A stretch of DNA of 64,000 bases from Anaerobaca sp035448545 (GTDB taxonomy: Bacteria > Planctomycetota > Phycisphaerae > Sedimentisphaerales > Anaerobacaceae), in NCBI GenBank assembly GCA_035448545.1, contig DAOTJE010000003.1, positions 62,001-126,000 on the forward strand, in the 5' to 3' direction. A program made the position numbers and the translations under genes. This document shows positions 8,497 to 17,542 of this stretch, in pieces. How positions within the stretch are numbered: the stretch's first letter is position 1; each line of letters opens with the position of its first letter. The notes below the pieces were generated by a model that was not told where the DNA came from, ran no database searches, and was given only the letters and a program-made list of their open reading frames with translations.

Positions 8497-9798
8497 CTAT
8501 CTCATGGCCTCGGGCAGGAACAGGCACAGCCGGGGGAAGAGGATCAGGAGGATCGCCGCAACGATCAGTGCCCCCAAAAACGGCAGGGCCCCCCGAAAGA
8601 CCGTCTGCAACGGCACATCGCGCTCGATCCCGCTGACTACGTACACGCACACGCCCACCGGAGGGCTGATCACGCCCATCATGGTGACCACTACGATGAT
8701 CACGCCGAACCAGATCGGGTCGTACCCCAGGCCCACCACGACCGGGTAGAAGATCGGTATCGTCAGCATGATCAGGCCCAAGGCATCGACGAAACAGCCG
8801 GCCAGGAGATAAAACAGGATGATCAAGGCCATGATGCTCCAGCCGGGCAGCGGGAGGTTCGCCAGCCATCTGGCCAGTTCGTCGGGGATGCGCGTCACCG
8901 CCAGGAAGTGGCCGAAGATGACCGCGCCGGCGACGATGAACATGACCATGCACGAGGTTCGGACCGTCTCCTGGAGAGAGCGAATCACCTTGCGCATCGT
9001 CAACTGCCGCTTGAGAAGGGCGATGACCAGGGTGCCGGCGGCGCCGACGGCGGCCGCTTCGGTGGGGGTGAAGAACCCGGCGAACATGCCGCCCATCACC
9101 GCGATGAACAGCACCAGCGTCTCGATGACCCCGGTCAACGCCGCGAACTTGGCCGGCCAGCTCGTACGCGGCCCCGGCGGCCCAAGCTGCGGCCGACGTC
9201 TGCAACTGACGTAGATCGTCAGGCAGAACAGCAGCGCGATCAGCAAGCCCGGCACGATCCCCGCGATGAACAGCTTGCCCACCGACTGCTCGGTCATGAT
9301 CCCATAGACGATGAAGACCACGCTCGGCGGGATGAGCATGCCGATCCCCCCGCCGGCGGCGACGGCCCCGCAGCCCAGTTCCATGCTGTACTTGAATCGC
9401 TTCATCTCGGGCAGGGCAACCGAAGCCATCGTCGCCGAGGTGGCCGGTCCTGACCCGCAAATGGCGCCGAAAGCGGTGCAGGCGCCCACGGTGGCCATGG
9501 CCAGGCCGCCCGGCAGGGCGCCGAGCCAGTGATAGGCGGCGTTGAACAAGCCCCGGCTGATTCCCGCGTGGAAGGCCACCTGCCCCATGAGCACGAACAA
9601 CGGGATCACCGTCAGGCTGTACGAACTGAACGTGTCATAGAGGTCCATCGTGATCATGCTCATGGCGGCCTCGGGCGAAACCACCACCGCGAACCCGACG
9701 AAGCCGACGACGGCCATGGCAAACGCCACCGGCAGGCTGGCCGTCAGCAGGACGATCAGGCAGATGCAACCGACAATGCCAATCTGGACCGGCGTCAT
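8497..9798 (-). CDS. dctM: TRAP transporter large permease subunit (DctM)
   Basis: 433 residues, typical for DctM, with about twelve hydrophobic segments. Family features are GSGPATSATMASVALPEMKR and a conserved GGGIGMLIPPS. It forms the Na+-coupled transmembrane translocator of a tripartite ATP-independent periplasmic transporter with DctQ and DctP. The start ATG overlaps the dctQ stop codon by four bases (ATGA), which shows tight coupling and fixes the start. Substrate cannot be read from this subunit. Confidence 0.95.
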   Translation of the reverse strand: MTPVQIGIVGCICLIVLLTASLPVAFAMAVVGFVGFAVVVSPEAAMSMITMDLYDTFSSYSLTVIPLFVLMGQVAFHAGISRGLFNAAYHWLGALPGGLAMATVGACTAFGAICGSGPATSATMASVALPEMKRFKYSMELGCGAVAAGGGIGMLIPPSVVFIVYGIMTEQSVGKLFIAGIVPGLLIALLFCLTIYVSCRRRPQLGPPGPRTSWPAKFAALTGVIETLVLFIAVMGGMFAGFFTPTEAAAVGAAGTLVIALLKRQLTMRKVIRSLQETVRTSCMVMFIVAGAVIFGHFLAVTRIPDELARWLANLPLPGWSIMALIILFYLLAGCFVDALGLIMLTIPIFYPVVVGLGYDPIWFGVIIVVVTMMGVISPPVGVCVYVVSGIERDVPLQTVFRGALPFLGALIVAAILLILFPRLCLFLPEAMR

Positions 9799-10328
9799 GG
9801 CTTGATCATCTCCCGATCCGGATGAATGAGGCTGTGCCCGACCACCAGTACGACGACCGCACAACAGAACCCGATGACGTACGGGACCCAGAAGACCGGC
9901 AACTGGAGCGTCTGGCTGACCTGCCCGTTTCGGTGGAAATTGAGGCCATAGAGCACACTGCGCCAGGTGAGGAACGTGAACAGGACCATGGTCAGCAGCC
10001 GCATCACAGTGTCAACCATGATCCGGCCGCGACGGTGGAGCTTGTGGAAGAAGTACTCGATGGCCACGTGGCCCTTGACCGCCGTGGTGTAGGGCAGCGC
10101 CGTGGCCAGGCTCAGTGCCCCGAGGATCTTGACGATGTCGTACGCCCCCACGAACGGGCGGTTGATCCACCTCAGGCGCAGAATCACATCGGCGCACGTG
10201 ACCAGCATGATCGACAGCACACTGAGCCCGGAGAGGATGGCCAACGCATAGACCAAGGCACGCAGCGCCTTGCCGCCGGCTGTCCAGACGGTCTTCAGGA
10301 ATGCTATGAACCCTGTCGATTCAGCCAT
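9795..10328 (-). CDS. dctQ: TRAP transporter small permease subunit (DctQ)
   Basis: 177 residues with four hydrophobic segments, as expected for DctQ, and family-like stretches DVILRLRWINRP and VAIEYFFHKL. Its ATG begins immediately after the dctP stop codon with no gap, and its own stop overlaps the dctM start. It bridges the large permease and the binding protein in the inner membrane. Confidence 0.92.
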   Translation of the reverse strand: MAESTGFIAFLKTVWTAGGKALRALVYALAILSGLSVLSIMLVTCADVILRLRWINRPFVGAYDIVKILGALSLATALPYTTAVKGHVAIEYFFHKLHRRGRIMVDTVMRLLTMVLFTFLTWRSVLYGLNFHRNGQVSQTLQLPVFWVPYVIGFCCAVVVLVVGHSLIHPDREMIKP

Positions 10329-11369
10329 TTATTTGCCGGCGGCCTCAGAGTGTTTCGCGATGGCGGCTCGCAGATCGTCGAGGAATTGCTGGCCGGGCAG
10401 GCCCTTTTCGGCCGCCGCCTTGACATATTCATCGAGGACCGGCTGGACGGCCGCCTGCCAGCGCTGCTGCTCGGCGGCGTCCAACGTGATCACCTCGCGC
10501 TGGAGCTCCTTGATGAAGGCGGCGCCTTCCTGATCGGCCTGGTCCCACGCCTGACCGTGTTTGGCGACGAACTCGTTGCTTACGTCGGTGAACACCTTCT
10601 GCAACTCGGAGCCCAGACCCTCCCAGACTCTTTTGTTGATCACCACGAACATCGCGGTCGTGTAGCCGATGACCGAGGTCTCGGTCACGTGGGTGATAAC
10701 CTCGCCCTGTTTCCAGCCTTTGAGCGTCTCGATGGGACAGAATGTGGCCTCGACGACGCCTTTCTGGAGGCTCTCGTAGGTCTCGCCCTGGCTCATCGCC
10801 AGCGGTGTGCCGCCCAGGCTCTGGACGATCTTGGAGGACAGGCCCGTGGCACGGACCTTCATGCCCGCCAGGTCCTCCAGCCGCCGAACCGGCTTTCGCG
10901 TCGCCAGGATGCCGGGACCGTGTGCGTGGACGTACAGCACATGCACATCACCGACTTCCGCCGGCTGGTACTTGCGCACCATCTCCGTCGCCACCTGCGT
11001 GGCCACGAGGCCGTTGGGATAGCCCAGGGGCAGGTCCAGCCCTTCGAGCAGGGGGAAGCGCCCTCGCGTGTAGGCAAAGCAGCTCATGCCGATATCGGAG
11101 ACGCCGCTGACGACGCCTTCGTAGCACTGGTCGGCCTTAGTCAGCGTGCCGCCGGGATAGATGGTGATCTTGACCCTGCCGTTCGTGCATCTGCCGATCT
11201 CCTGGGCCCAGGCCTCGGCGGTCTGGCACTGGATGTGCGTCGGCGGGAAGAACACGCTGTACGAAAGTTCTGTTGTCCTCTCCTGGTCCGGCGATTTGCC
11301 GCAACCCGAAAGGGTGGTTGCCACGACCGCGACGGCCACGAACGAAACGACGACATTCCACCATTTCAT
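10329..11369 (-). CDS. dctP: TRAP transporter substrate-binding lipoprotein (DctP)
   Basis: 346 residues. The start ATG at 11369 has GGGAGG eight bases upstream. The N-terminus has a lipoprotein signal with lipobox TTLSGC, so the protein should be tethered to a membrane in the periplasm, whereas many DctP proteins are soluble. Family features include the central MKVRATGLSSKIVQSLGGTP with the Arg that usually contacts the substrate carboxylate, and YESLQKGVVEA. Substrates of the family are organic acids, including sugar acids; uxaC nearby makes a uronate possible but this is only inference. First gene of dctP-dctQ-dctM-usp. Confidence 0.93.
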   Translation of the reverse strand: MKWWNVVVSFVAVAVVATTLSGCGKSPDQERTTELSYSVFFPPTHIQCQTAEAWAQEIGRCTNGRVKITIYPGGTLTKADQCYEGVVSGVSDIGMSCFAYTRGRFPLLEGLDLPLGYPNGLVATQVATEMVRKYQPAEVGDVHVLYVHAHGPGILATRKPVRRLEDLAGMKVRATGLSSKIVQSLGGTPLAMSQGETYESLQKGVVEATFCPIETLKGWKQGEVITHVTETSVIGYTTAMFVVINKRVWEGLGSELQKVFTDVSNEFVAKHGQAWDQADQEGAAFIKELQREVITLDAAEQQRWQAAVQPVLDEYVKAAAEKGLPGQQFLDDLRAAIAKHSEAAGK

Positions 11370-11412
11370 TGCAGGTACCTCCCAGCAGCCCACACCGTTA
11401 GTCGGCAGCGGC

Positions 11413-11428
11413 CTTGGCTTGCGCCAAG
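11413..11428. promoter_or_regulatory. Palindrome between the dctP promoter and start codon, candidate operator
   Basis: CTTGGC-TTGC-GCCAAG is a perfect 6-bp inverted repeat about 30 bases downstream of the -10 box, placed where a repressor could block transcription of the TRAP operon. No regulator gene lies next to it. It could equally be a transcript hairpin. Confidence 0.35.
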
Positions 11429-11458
11429 TCCCGCATTCACACGCACCAATCACCTGCC

Positions 11459-11487
11459 ATAGTACGGGCAAGACCAGCCGGTGGCAA
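11459..11487 (-). promoter_or_regulatory. Sigma70-type promoter of the TRAP transporter operon
   Basis: On the minus strand TTGCCA (11482-11487) and TACTAT (11459-11464) with a 17-base spacer, about 85 bases before the dctP start. Confidence 0.65.
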
Positions 11488-11531
11488 GGATTCTGTTTTC
11501 CGATGGAATTCGGCGGTTTTCGGGCTCGTCT

Positions 11532-13148
11532 CTATCGGCCTCGCCATTCGCCCAGCATGCGTTTGAGACGGTGGAAGATCCCGTCTCGGGCCAGGTCCGG
11601 CGGGACCACGGCACTGGCCCGCAGCTTCTCCAGCGACTGGGCGTTCTCGGCCGCGCGGGCGGCTGCCAGGTCGGAGAGCACGTGCGGGATCTCTTCGCGC
11701 AGCGACAGCAGGTGGGCGAAGGCGGCCCGGTCGAATTCGAGCAGTTCGCAGTCGGTGACGGCGGTCATGGTCGCGCTTCGCGGCAAGCCGGTCAGAAGGC
11801 TCATCTCGCCAAAGAGCGCCCCCGGGTGCAGTTCAAATTCGATCGGTCGGTCGGTCTCGCTGTTCGCGATGCTGCCCTTGACGGTCCCCTGGACCAAGAC
11901 GTAGAACGACTCGCCCGGGTCGTTCTGACGCATCACGGTTTCGCCGTGCGTGAAGCGGGTGCGTTTCACGTCCCGTGCCACGCTTCTGAGCTCGTCGCGA
12001 CTGAGCATGCAGACGCCCTCGGAATCGGCCATCAGCTTTCGCCCGAAGTCGCTGCGGACCAGGTCGTCGACGATGCGGTCGATCTCCGAGGCCAGCGGCT
12101 TCTCGAACCGCTGGGCATGGACCGCCTCCATGAAATTGCTGAGCAGCCGGCCGCTCATCGGGAAGGGGATCTCGATCCCGCGGCGCTGGAACTTGTACCA
12201 GATCATCCGCATCACGTGGCCTTCGATCGGCGTGCGCTGCTCGTAGTGCTTCGTCCAGAAACGGAGCACGTACTCGATGCAGAAGTCCTTGAAGCCGGTG
12301 ATGTAAGCCTCGGGCGCCGGGTGCTTCTCGACCGTGGGAATGCTTTGGGCGGCTTCGATGAGAGCCCCGATCACATCGCCGGGCGCGTCGCCATAGCTGG
12401 CGGCGACCGGCACCTCGTGACGGCGCAGCGGCGTGGGCGAAGAGAAGTTGCGGATGGTGGTGTCGGCGAGTTTACCATTGGGAATGACTACGACATGGCC
12501 GCCGGTGGTGCGCAGCCGTGTCTCCCGCCAGTTGACCACTACGACCTTTCCGATCGTCCCATCGACCTCGATCCAATCGCCCACCGACATCGAACGACTG
12601 GCGTGCAGGGACATCCCCGCCAACAGGTTGCCCAACACGCCCTGCATGGCGAAGCCGAGCACGCCGGTGACGATGGCGGTCGAGGTCAGCAGGACGGTGA
12701 TCTTCAGACCCAGTTGATAGCGGATCAGCAGGAAGGCCACACCGAGCATCAGGGCCAGGCGGAGCAAGCCCCGCGTGAGGCGATTGAGAGGGCAGGCCCG
12801 GCCCATCTGGGCAAACAGCTCGACAAACAGGCCCTCCACAAGCCGCACCATCGCATGGATGGTCCAGAACGTCATCCACGCCTGGTGATACGGCGCCCAG
12901 ATCTCCGCGTGACGGATCCAGTGGATCAGGGGAAAGGAAAGTACCAGCACGAATACGGAAAACGCGACGTAGCTCGCCAGTGCGGCGACGAACTGCCATC
13001 TCGTGCGCTGGGGCGATTCGACTCCCTCCGGGGGCAGGTAGCGCCGACGCAGGGGAAGCGCCAGCAGATACGCGACGAGAAGTGCTGCTGTCGCCAGCGT
13101 GATGTTCTCAACGTAGTACAGTATCGGCGGTTCGAGCCATTTCGGCAT
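11532..13148 (-). CDS. MscS-family mechanosensitive channel with C-terminal cyclic-nucleotide-binding domain
   Basis: 538 residues. About five N-terminal membrane segments are followed by the MscS pore helix and beta domain (GFAMQGVLGNLLAGMSL, then VGDWIEVDGTIGKVVVVNWR and VVIPNGKL). The last third is a cNMP-binding domain: the phosphate-binding cassette reads GEMSLLTGLPRSATM, with the Glu and Arg used to bind cAMP or cGMP. MscS channels with this domain are known as bacterial cyclic-nucleotide-gated (bCNG) channels. The start ATG has AGGAAAG upstream. It is third in a minus-strand series after a nucleotide cyclase gene, so a local cyclase-to-channel signalling route is plausible. Confidence 0.93.
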   Translation of the reverse strand: MPKWLEPPILYYVENITLATAALLVAYLLALPLRRRYLPPEGVESPQRTRWQFVAALASYVAFSVFVLVLSFPLIHWIRHAEIWAPYHQAWMTFWTIHAMVRLVEGLFVELFAQMGRACPLNRLTRGLLRLALMLGVAFLLIRYQLGLKITVLLTSTAIVTGVLGFAMQGVLGNLLAGMSLHASRSMSVGDWIEVDGTIGKVVVVNWRETRLRTTGGHVVVIPNGKLADTTIRNFSSPTPLRRHEVPVAASYGDAPGDVIGALIEAAQSIPTVEKHPAPEAYITGFKDFCIEYVLRFWTKHYEQRTPIEGHVMRMIWYKFQRRGIEIPFPMSGRLLSNFMEAVHAQRFEKPLASEIDRIVDDLVRSDFGRKLMADSEGVCMLSRDELRSVARDVKRTRFTHGETVMRQNDPGESFYVLVQGTVKGSIANSETDRPIEFELHPGALFGEMSLLTGLPRSATMTAVTDCELLEFDRAAFAHLLSLREEIPHVLSDLAAARAAENAQSLEKLRASAVVPPDLARDGIFHRLKRMLGEWRGR

Positions 13149-13161
13149 GGCGGCTGCTTTC

Positions 13162-13995
13162 CTAAATCACGATCCATTGACCGGCCCGCGCCAGCGCGGC
13201 GCCGGGGAATACGTGTTTCACTTGCTGTTCCAACGCTCGCAGCGTCGCGTCGTCGGCCCCCGGTGCGTGGTGTCCCAGAAGCACTCGTGGGATTCCTGTC
13301 GATGCGGCGATCTCCAGGCCATCTTCCCACGAGGTGTGTCCCCAGCCGGCAAAGGCCTCCTGCTGCTCGCGGCCGAAGTGGGCGTCGATGACCAGCAGGT
13401 TCGCCGGCCGGGGCTCGCGGCACAGGGCCTTGAATGCAGCTTCGAAGCTGTCTGTGCGCTTCTGCCACTCAATATCGGTGGCAAACACCAGCGAGGTGCC
13501 GCTCACGTCACTTACCCGATAGGAGAAAGACCCGCCGGGATGCGGCACGGGACAGCCTTGCACCTGCAAGCCGCCGACCTGGACTCCCTCGGTCGGGAAC
13601 TCTGTGAACTCGATCCCCGCGCTCATCTGCTTCCAGGAGATCGGCCAGTACGGCTGGGCCACCAGACCTGTCACGGCGCTGCGAACATCGCCGTCGGCGA
13701 ATGTCGGACCCACGAACCGGAACGACCAGTCCGGCTTGTACAGCAGCGGGTTCATCGTCAGCCCGATCAAGTGATCCAGGTGGTAATGCGAGAACAGCAC
13801 GATGACCTTGCCCGGTTCGGTCTGGGCCAGTTGTTCGCAGACAGAGCGCATTCCGGTGCCCGCGTCGAGCACCAGTCGTTCGCCATGCGGGCCCGTCACC
13901 AGCAGGGAGGTTGTGTCACCGCCGAACTCGTCGAAGCGGCTCCCGATTGCCGGCTGGCTGCCACGCATTCCGCTGATGAAAAGCCGCATGCTCAT
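13162..13995 (-). CDS. Metallo-beta-lactamase-fold hydrolase
   Basis: 277 residues. The metal site SHYHLDHLIG (HxHxDH) is intact, and the later ligands appear in VIDAHFG and LLGHHAPG. The overall pattern (GTRGSQP-like opening ISGMRGSQPAIG, GGDTTSLLV, LDAGTGMR) resembles MBL proteins related to cyclic-nucleotide or phosphodiester hydrolases such as PDE and RNase Z-like enzymes. The ATG at 13995 overlaps the stop codon of the cyclase gene by four bases; ATG at 13989 is an alternative with better ribosome-site spacing. Sitting between a cyclase and a cNMP-gated channel, a cyclic-nucleotide phosphodiesterase role is an attractive inference but not shown by sequence. Confidence 0.85.
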   Translation of the reverse strand: MSMRLFISGMRGSQPAIGSRFDEFGGDTTSLLVTGPHGERLVLDAGTGMRSVCEQLAQTEPGKVIVLFSHYHLDHLIGLTMNPLLYKPDWSFRFVGPTFADGDVRSAVTGLVAQPYWPISWKQMSAGIEFTEFPTEGVQVGGLQVQGCPVPHPGGSFSYRVSDVSGTSLVFATDIEWQKRTDSFEAAFKALCREPRPANLLVIDAHFGREQQEAFAGWGHTSWEDGLEIAASTGIPRVLLGHHAPGADDATLRALEQQVKHVFPGAALARAGQWIVI

Positions 13996-16082
13996 TTCTC
14001 CGTCAGTCCCCAGACCCCGTCCCATGAAGTCGGAGGATGGGCCGCCAGGTGCGCACATCGCTGTGCGTAGCTCCTCGCGGCAGGGTCGTCGGGCAGTTGC
14101 TCGAAGACGGCCTTGGCCTGTGCGAAGTCGCCTTTGCGAAAGAGCGCCAGACCCGTGGCGAAGGTCTCCCAGCCGGCCGGTGCCGGATCGGCTGCGAATC
14201 CCGTCAGCTCGTACACCTCCACCGCCGTCTTACGTCCCACCACACGAAGGTCCGCCAGCTTGCGGCCTCGGAATTCGGAGCCCGCCTGCCGCCATGTGCT
14301 GCCGGAAACCATGGTTTCGGTGCCGAAGGCCTTGTTCGCGCCTTCCAGGCGGGAGGCGAGATTCGCCGCGTCGCCCAGGATCGTGTAGTTGAATCGCTTG
14401 CGCGACCCCATGTTGCCCACGACGACGTCGCCGGTGTTCAGTCCCACCCTCATGCGCAGAATGGCCCCGGTCCGCTGCTGAAAACCGTCGCGAAGCTCGG
14501 CCAGGCGGCGCTGGCATCTTATCGCCGCACGACACGCCCGGACCGCGTGGTCCGCCTGCGCCAACGGCGCGTTCCAGAACGCGATGATCGCATCGCCCTC
14601 GTACTTGTCGAGCGTGCCGCCTTCTTCCATGATGATGTCCGTCATCTCGGTGAGATAGTCGTTTAGAAGAGTCGTCAGCTCGACCGGCCCCAGCTTCTCG
14701 GAGAAGCTGGAGAAGCCGGCCAGATCGGTGAACATGATCGTCAATTCGCGTTTCTCCCCGCCGAGCTGGAGATGCTTGGGGTCGCGAATGATCTTCTCGA
14801 TCACATCGCCGCTGAGGTAGTGACGGAACGCCTGTTTGATGAACGCCTTCTGCCTGCCTTCCGTCCAGTAGTTGGCGGCCAAGGCCCCGACCATGGCCAG
14901 CACGGAAGCACCGGCCTGGGCAACGACCGGCCACCACCATCCTCGAGCGTAGGCGGCGAAGCCGACCAGCATCGGCATCGCCAGCCAAGCCACCGCAAGA
15001 GGTCCGGCTTGCCACCAGCGACCGCCGTAGGTCAACGAAAGGGCCGCGCCGACCGCGGTGGCCAGTACGGCCAGCGCCACGACGGGCACACGGGCCTTGG
15101 CGATGAAGGAATCGGTGAGGAGGTTGTCGACGAAGGCGGCGTGCAGCACCACGCCAGGGCATTTGGGATTGACCGGGGTCGGTCGCAAATCCAGCAGGGC
15201 CGGTGCGCTGCATCCGACGAAAACATACGAGTCCTTGAACGTATCGGGTGACAGCACCGGTGTCTCCTCGTCACGCAAACGCAGTTCCGACTGGATGACC
15301 GCGGCGGCGGAAACCGCGTCAGGCAGGCCGTGACGACCTCGGAACCGAAGGATGGCGTCACCTCGCTCGTCGAGAGGAACGACCTTATCGCCGATCCGCA
15401 ACTGCTGGTTGCCGGTGGTGATGGCTGTCGGCTGTGCGGCCAGATACGTTGCCAGCCCCAGCGCCGGGATCTCGACCCCGTCGAAGCGACAGAACGGCGA
15501 AACCCGCCGGAACACGCCATCGGCGTCCGGCACGCCCGCGACGTGTCCAAAGGCCGCAGCGCCTGCCGCCACTTCCGGAACCGGAAACAGCAGATGGTTT
15601 GGCTCGGCCATTGTCAGCGTATGAGTCGACGCGTCCGGACGCGGCATGTAATCGGGCCAAGTCTCCACGCTTCCACCCGGCATCAGCGCCAGGACCGCCG
15701 GCGTGCCGGCCTTCAGAGCCTGGCCCATCGCCTCGTCATCCGAAACGCCATACACGGAGGACTCGGTGAACAGCAGGTCCAGCGCCAGTGCCCGGGCGCC
15801 GCCCCGCTGGCAGAACGCGGAGATCGCGCCATAGAACTCGCGCGGCCAGGGCCAGCCGAAACTGTTCTCTCGCTGCATCCAGTCCAGGCTGTCCTGATCG
15901 ATGAGAATCAGCTTGACGTCGGGTGAAAGAGCCTCGCGCGTCGAGAAGAAGCGGGCGCGCCACGTCCACGTCGGGGCCTCCCACGATTCGAGGGCCCCCC
16001 AGCACCACAGCAGCAACGCCGCGACGGCGGCGACCAGGCCGATCGCCGCTCCGCGCAGGCATTTCGCACTATGCTTGGACAT
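13992..16082 (-). CDS. CHASE2-domain adenylate/guanylate cyclase
   Basis: 696 residues. An N-terminal membrane segment, then an extracytoplasmic CHASE2 sensor (roughly 40-330; PDVKLILIDQDSLDW, GWPWPREFYGAI, LDLLFTE), three membrane segments, then a class III cyclase domain from about 445. Both metal-binding Asp are visible in MFTDLAGFSSFSEK and DKYEGDAIIAFWNAP, and the transition-state Asn/Arg region appears in GDAANLASRLEGAN. A short TPR-like tail follows. Start is taken at ATG 16082 (MSKHSAK); upstream GTG and TTG codons are less likely. The enzyme should make cAMP or cGMP in response to an external signal. The gene is coupled to the MBL gene and followed by the cNMP-gated channel. Confidence 0.93.
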   Translation of the reverse strand: MSKHSAKCLRGAAIGLVAAVAALLLWCWGALESWEAPTWTWRARFFSTREALSPDVKLILIDQDSLDWMQRENSFGWPWPREFYGAISAFCQRGGARALALDLLFTESSVYGVSDDEAMGQALKAGTPAVLALMPGGSVETWPDYMPRPDASTHTLTMAEPNHLLFPVPEVAAGAAAFGHVAGVPDADGVFRRVSPFCRFDGVEIPALGLATYLAAQPTAITTGNQQLRIGDKVVPLDERGDAILRFRGRHGLPDAVSAAAVIQSELRLRDEETPVLSPDTFKDSYVFVGCSAPALLDLRPTPVNPKCPGVVLHAAFVDNLLTDSFIAKARVPVVALAVLATAVGAALSLTYGGRWWQAGPLAVAWLAMPMLVGFAAYARGWWWPVVAQAGASVLAMVGALAANYWTEGRQKAFIKQAFRHYLSGDVIEKIIRDPKHLQLGGEKRELTIMFTDLAGFSSFSEKLGPVELTTLLNDYLTEMTDIIMEEGGTLDKYEGDAIIAFWNAPLAQADHAVRACRAAIRCQRRLAELRDGFQQRTGAILRMRVGLNTGDVVVGNMGSRKRFNYTILGDAANLASRLEGANKAFGTETMVSGSTWRQAGSEFRGRKLADLRVVGRKTAVEVYELTGFAADPAPAGWETFATGLALFRKGDFAQAKAVFEQLPDDPAARSYAQRCAHLAAHPPTSWDGVWGLTEK

Positions 16083-16130
16083 GGCATCCACATTCAATCA
16101 ATGAGCGCGGCCAACGATCATTCGCCTCAG

Positions 16131-16158
16131 GTACGGGCGAATGACTATTCGCCCCTAC
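16131..16158. repeat. 28-bp palindromic repeat, copy 1 (contains M48 gene stop codon)
   Basis: GTACGGGCGAAT (16131-16142) and ATTCGCCCCTAC (16147-16158) form inverted arms around a short centre. The TAG stop of the M48 protease gene (minus strand) lies inside the right arm. A further half copy (GATCATTCGCC) lies just before it, at about 16115-16125. See the finding on this repeat family. Confidence 0.85.
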
Positions 16159-17081
16159 TTGCCCGCCAATACGGATTGCATGGCCGCCGCAAACCTCTGC
16201 TGGCGGACGGCGTCGATGCCCGCCCCTGAGCCGGCAATGCCTGGGCGAAGCGCACTGGCCCGACTGGCGGCGGAGGGATGTGTCTTGGCGAAGCCCAGTC
16301 CGCCCGAGTTGCTCAGCCGCTCATCCATCCGCTGGAGCATGGTGAGGATCGCGGTTTCCGGGTAGCCGGCGCGCTGCAGGATCTTCACCGCGCCGCCATC
16401 CGCAAGGGTCTCCTGCTTGCGCGAGTAGCCACTGGTGGTGAGGGTCATGACCACGTCACTCACGGATCCCTCGAATTCTTCCGTCAGCGCGGCCAGCTCT
16501 TCGCTGCCCAATTGCTTGGCCGACTCGGCGGCGATGATTGTGAACGCTTCGGTCAGGCGGCCCTGCTTGATCGCGCTGAGTCCGTGTTTCATCGAGACGT
16601 GGCAGATCTCATGCGCCAGCACGGCCGCCAGTTCGTCCTCATTCTGACAGCATTGCACCATCCCTCGTGTCACGAGAATCAGCCCGCCCGGCGCCGCGAA
16701 GGCGTTGATCTCATCGGAGTCCAGCAGCAGGAAGTGATAGCCCCCGAAGGTCTCGGGACGGTCGGAGAAGATTACCAGCGACTGACCCAGCAGATTCAGG
16801 TAGGCGTTTGCTTCCGGCTGGTCCAGCGGCGGATAGCTCTGGAAGACCTGCGCCGCGACCGCCCTTCCGATGTAGTATTCCTGTTCCGGCGTCAGGTCCT
16901 GCCAGCTTTTTTCGACGGCGGCCGCACCGCGCTTGACCGATTCGGCCTCGGAGTCCGTCAGTACGCCCGTGGCCCGGCCGATTTCGGCGCCTACCTCGCC
17001 CACTTCTCCACACCCGCAGAACAACACCGGAGCCAACAGGCTTACCGCCAGGATCGCGGCAAGAAGAGATTTCTTGTTCAT
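16155..17081 (-). CDS. M48-family zinc metalloprotease, lipoprotein
   Basis: 308 residues. N-terminal signal MNKKSLLAAILAVSLLAPVL followed by FCGC, a lipobox-like cysteine, indicates a periplasmic lipoprotein. The zinc motif is HEICH within LAAVLAHEICHVSMKHG and the third ligand Glu is in QETLADGGAVKIL. This matches the BepA/LoiP-like subgroup (M48C) involved in outer-membrane protein quality control. Its ATG overlaps the stop of the preceding SH3 gene by four bases. Its stop codon is supplied by a palindromic repeat. Confidence 0.92.
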   Translation of the reverse strand: MNKKSLLAAILAVSLLAPVLFCGCGEVGEVGAEIGRATGVLTDSEAESVKRGAAAVEKSWQDLTPEQEYYIGRAVAAQVFQSYPPLDQPEANAYLNLLGQSLVIFSDRPETFGGYHFLLLDSDEINAFAAPGGLILVTRGMVQCCQNEDELAAVLAHEICHVSMKHGLSAIKQGRLTEAFTIIAAESAKQLGSEELAALTEEFEGSVSDVVMTLTTSGYSRKQETLADGGAVKILQRAGYPETAILTMLQRMDERLSNSGGLGFAKTHPSAASRASALRPGIAGSGAGIDAVRQQRFAAAMQSVLAGK

Positions 17082-17542
17082 TGGGCACCTCCCGGCAGAT
17101 TCCCCTGGGCTCGGAACGACGCGATCTGATCGGCTGTCACCTGGAATTGGGACATCTTGTCCACCCAGGTGTAGTCCAGTTTCCCGTCCGCCCTCATCTT
17201 GGCTTCGACCTGCTCGTTAAAGCCCTTTCCCGCCAGGGCGACCTCATCGGATGAAACGCCGGTAGCGGCATCGGAAGTTCCCGCGCTCATGGCGATCCGC
17301 TTCTTGGTGAGGGCCGACTCGTGCAGCCAGCCTGTCGTCCCGTCCGGCATGGTCACCGGGCACCAGCCGTTCTGCGCCGCTCCGGCCTCGACGACAGCGC
17401 CATAGTCCACTGTGGCCACGGCCTTGCCCAGTTGCGAAGGTGTCGCACGTACCTTGGCGTTACGCACCTGGACGCTCATCGGCCCGGCGAGTGCCACACC
17501 GGCCGTGATTGCCAGCAGCACCGCAAGAACCCTGATCTTCAT
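17078..17542 (-). CDS. Exported SH3-domain protein
   Basis: 154 residues with a clear signal peptide (MKIRVLAVLLAITAGVALAG) and a bacterial SH3-like domain (VQVRNAKVRATPSQLGKAVA, then NGWCPVTMPDGTTGWLHESAL). SH3b domains bind peptidoglycan or proteins. The start has AGGAGA nine bases upstream. Translationally coupled to the M48 protease gene, so the two likely act together in the envelope. The C-terminal part (residues 95-154) is not recognised. Confidence 0.85.
   Translation of the reverse strand: MKIRVLAVLLAITAGVALAGPMSVQVRNAKVRATPSQLGKAVATVDYGAVVEAGAAQNGWCPVTMPDGTTGWLHESALTKKRIAMSAGTSDAATGVSSDEVALAGKGFNEQVEAKMRADGKLDYTWVDKMSQFQVTADQIASFRAQGNLPGGAQ

Noticed and set aside
11540..11552. Half copy of the palindromic repeat at the end of the MscS gene (GGGCGAAT)
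   Set aside because: Only eight matching bases and no second arm; could be chance.
9822..13391. Long plus-strand frames opposite dctQ/dctP and the MscS gene
   Set aside because: The opposite strand shows intact TRAP and MscS proteins with ribosome sites and a promoter; these frames have no recognisable domain.
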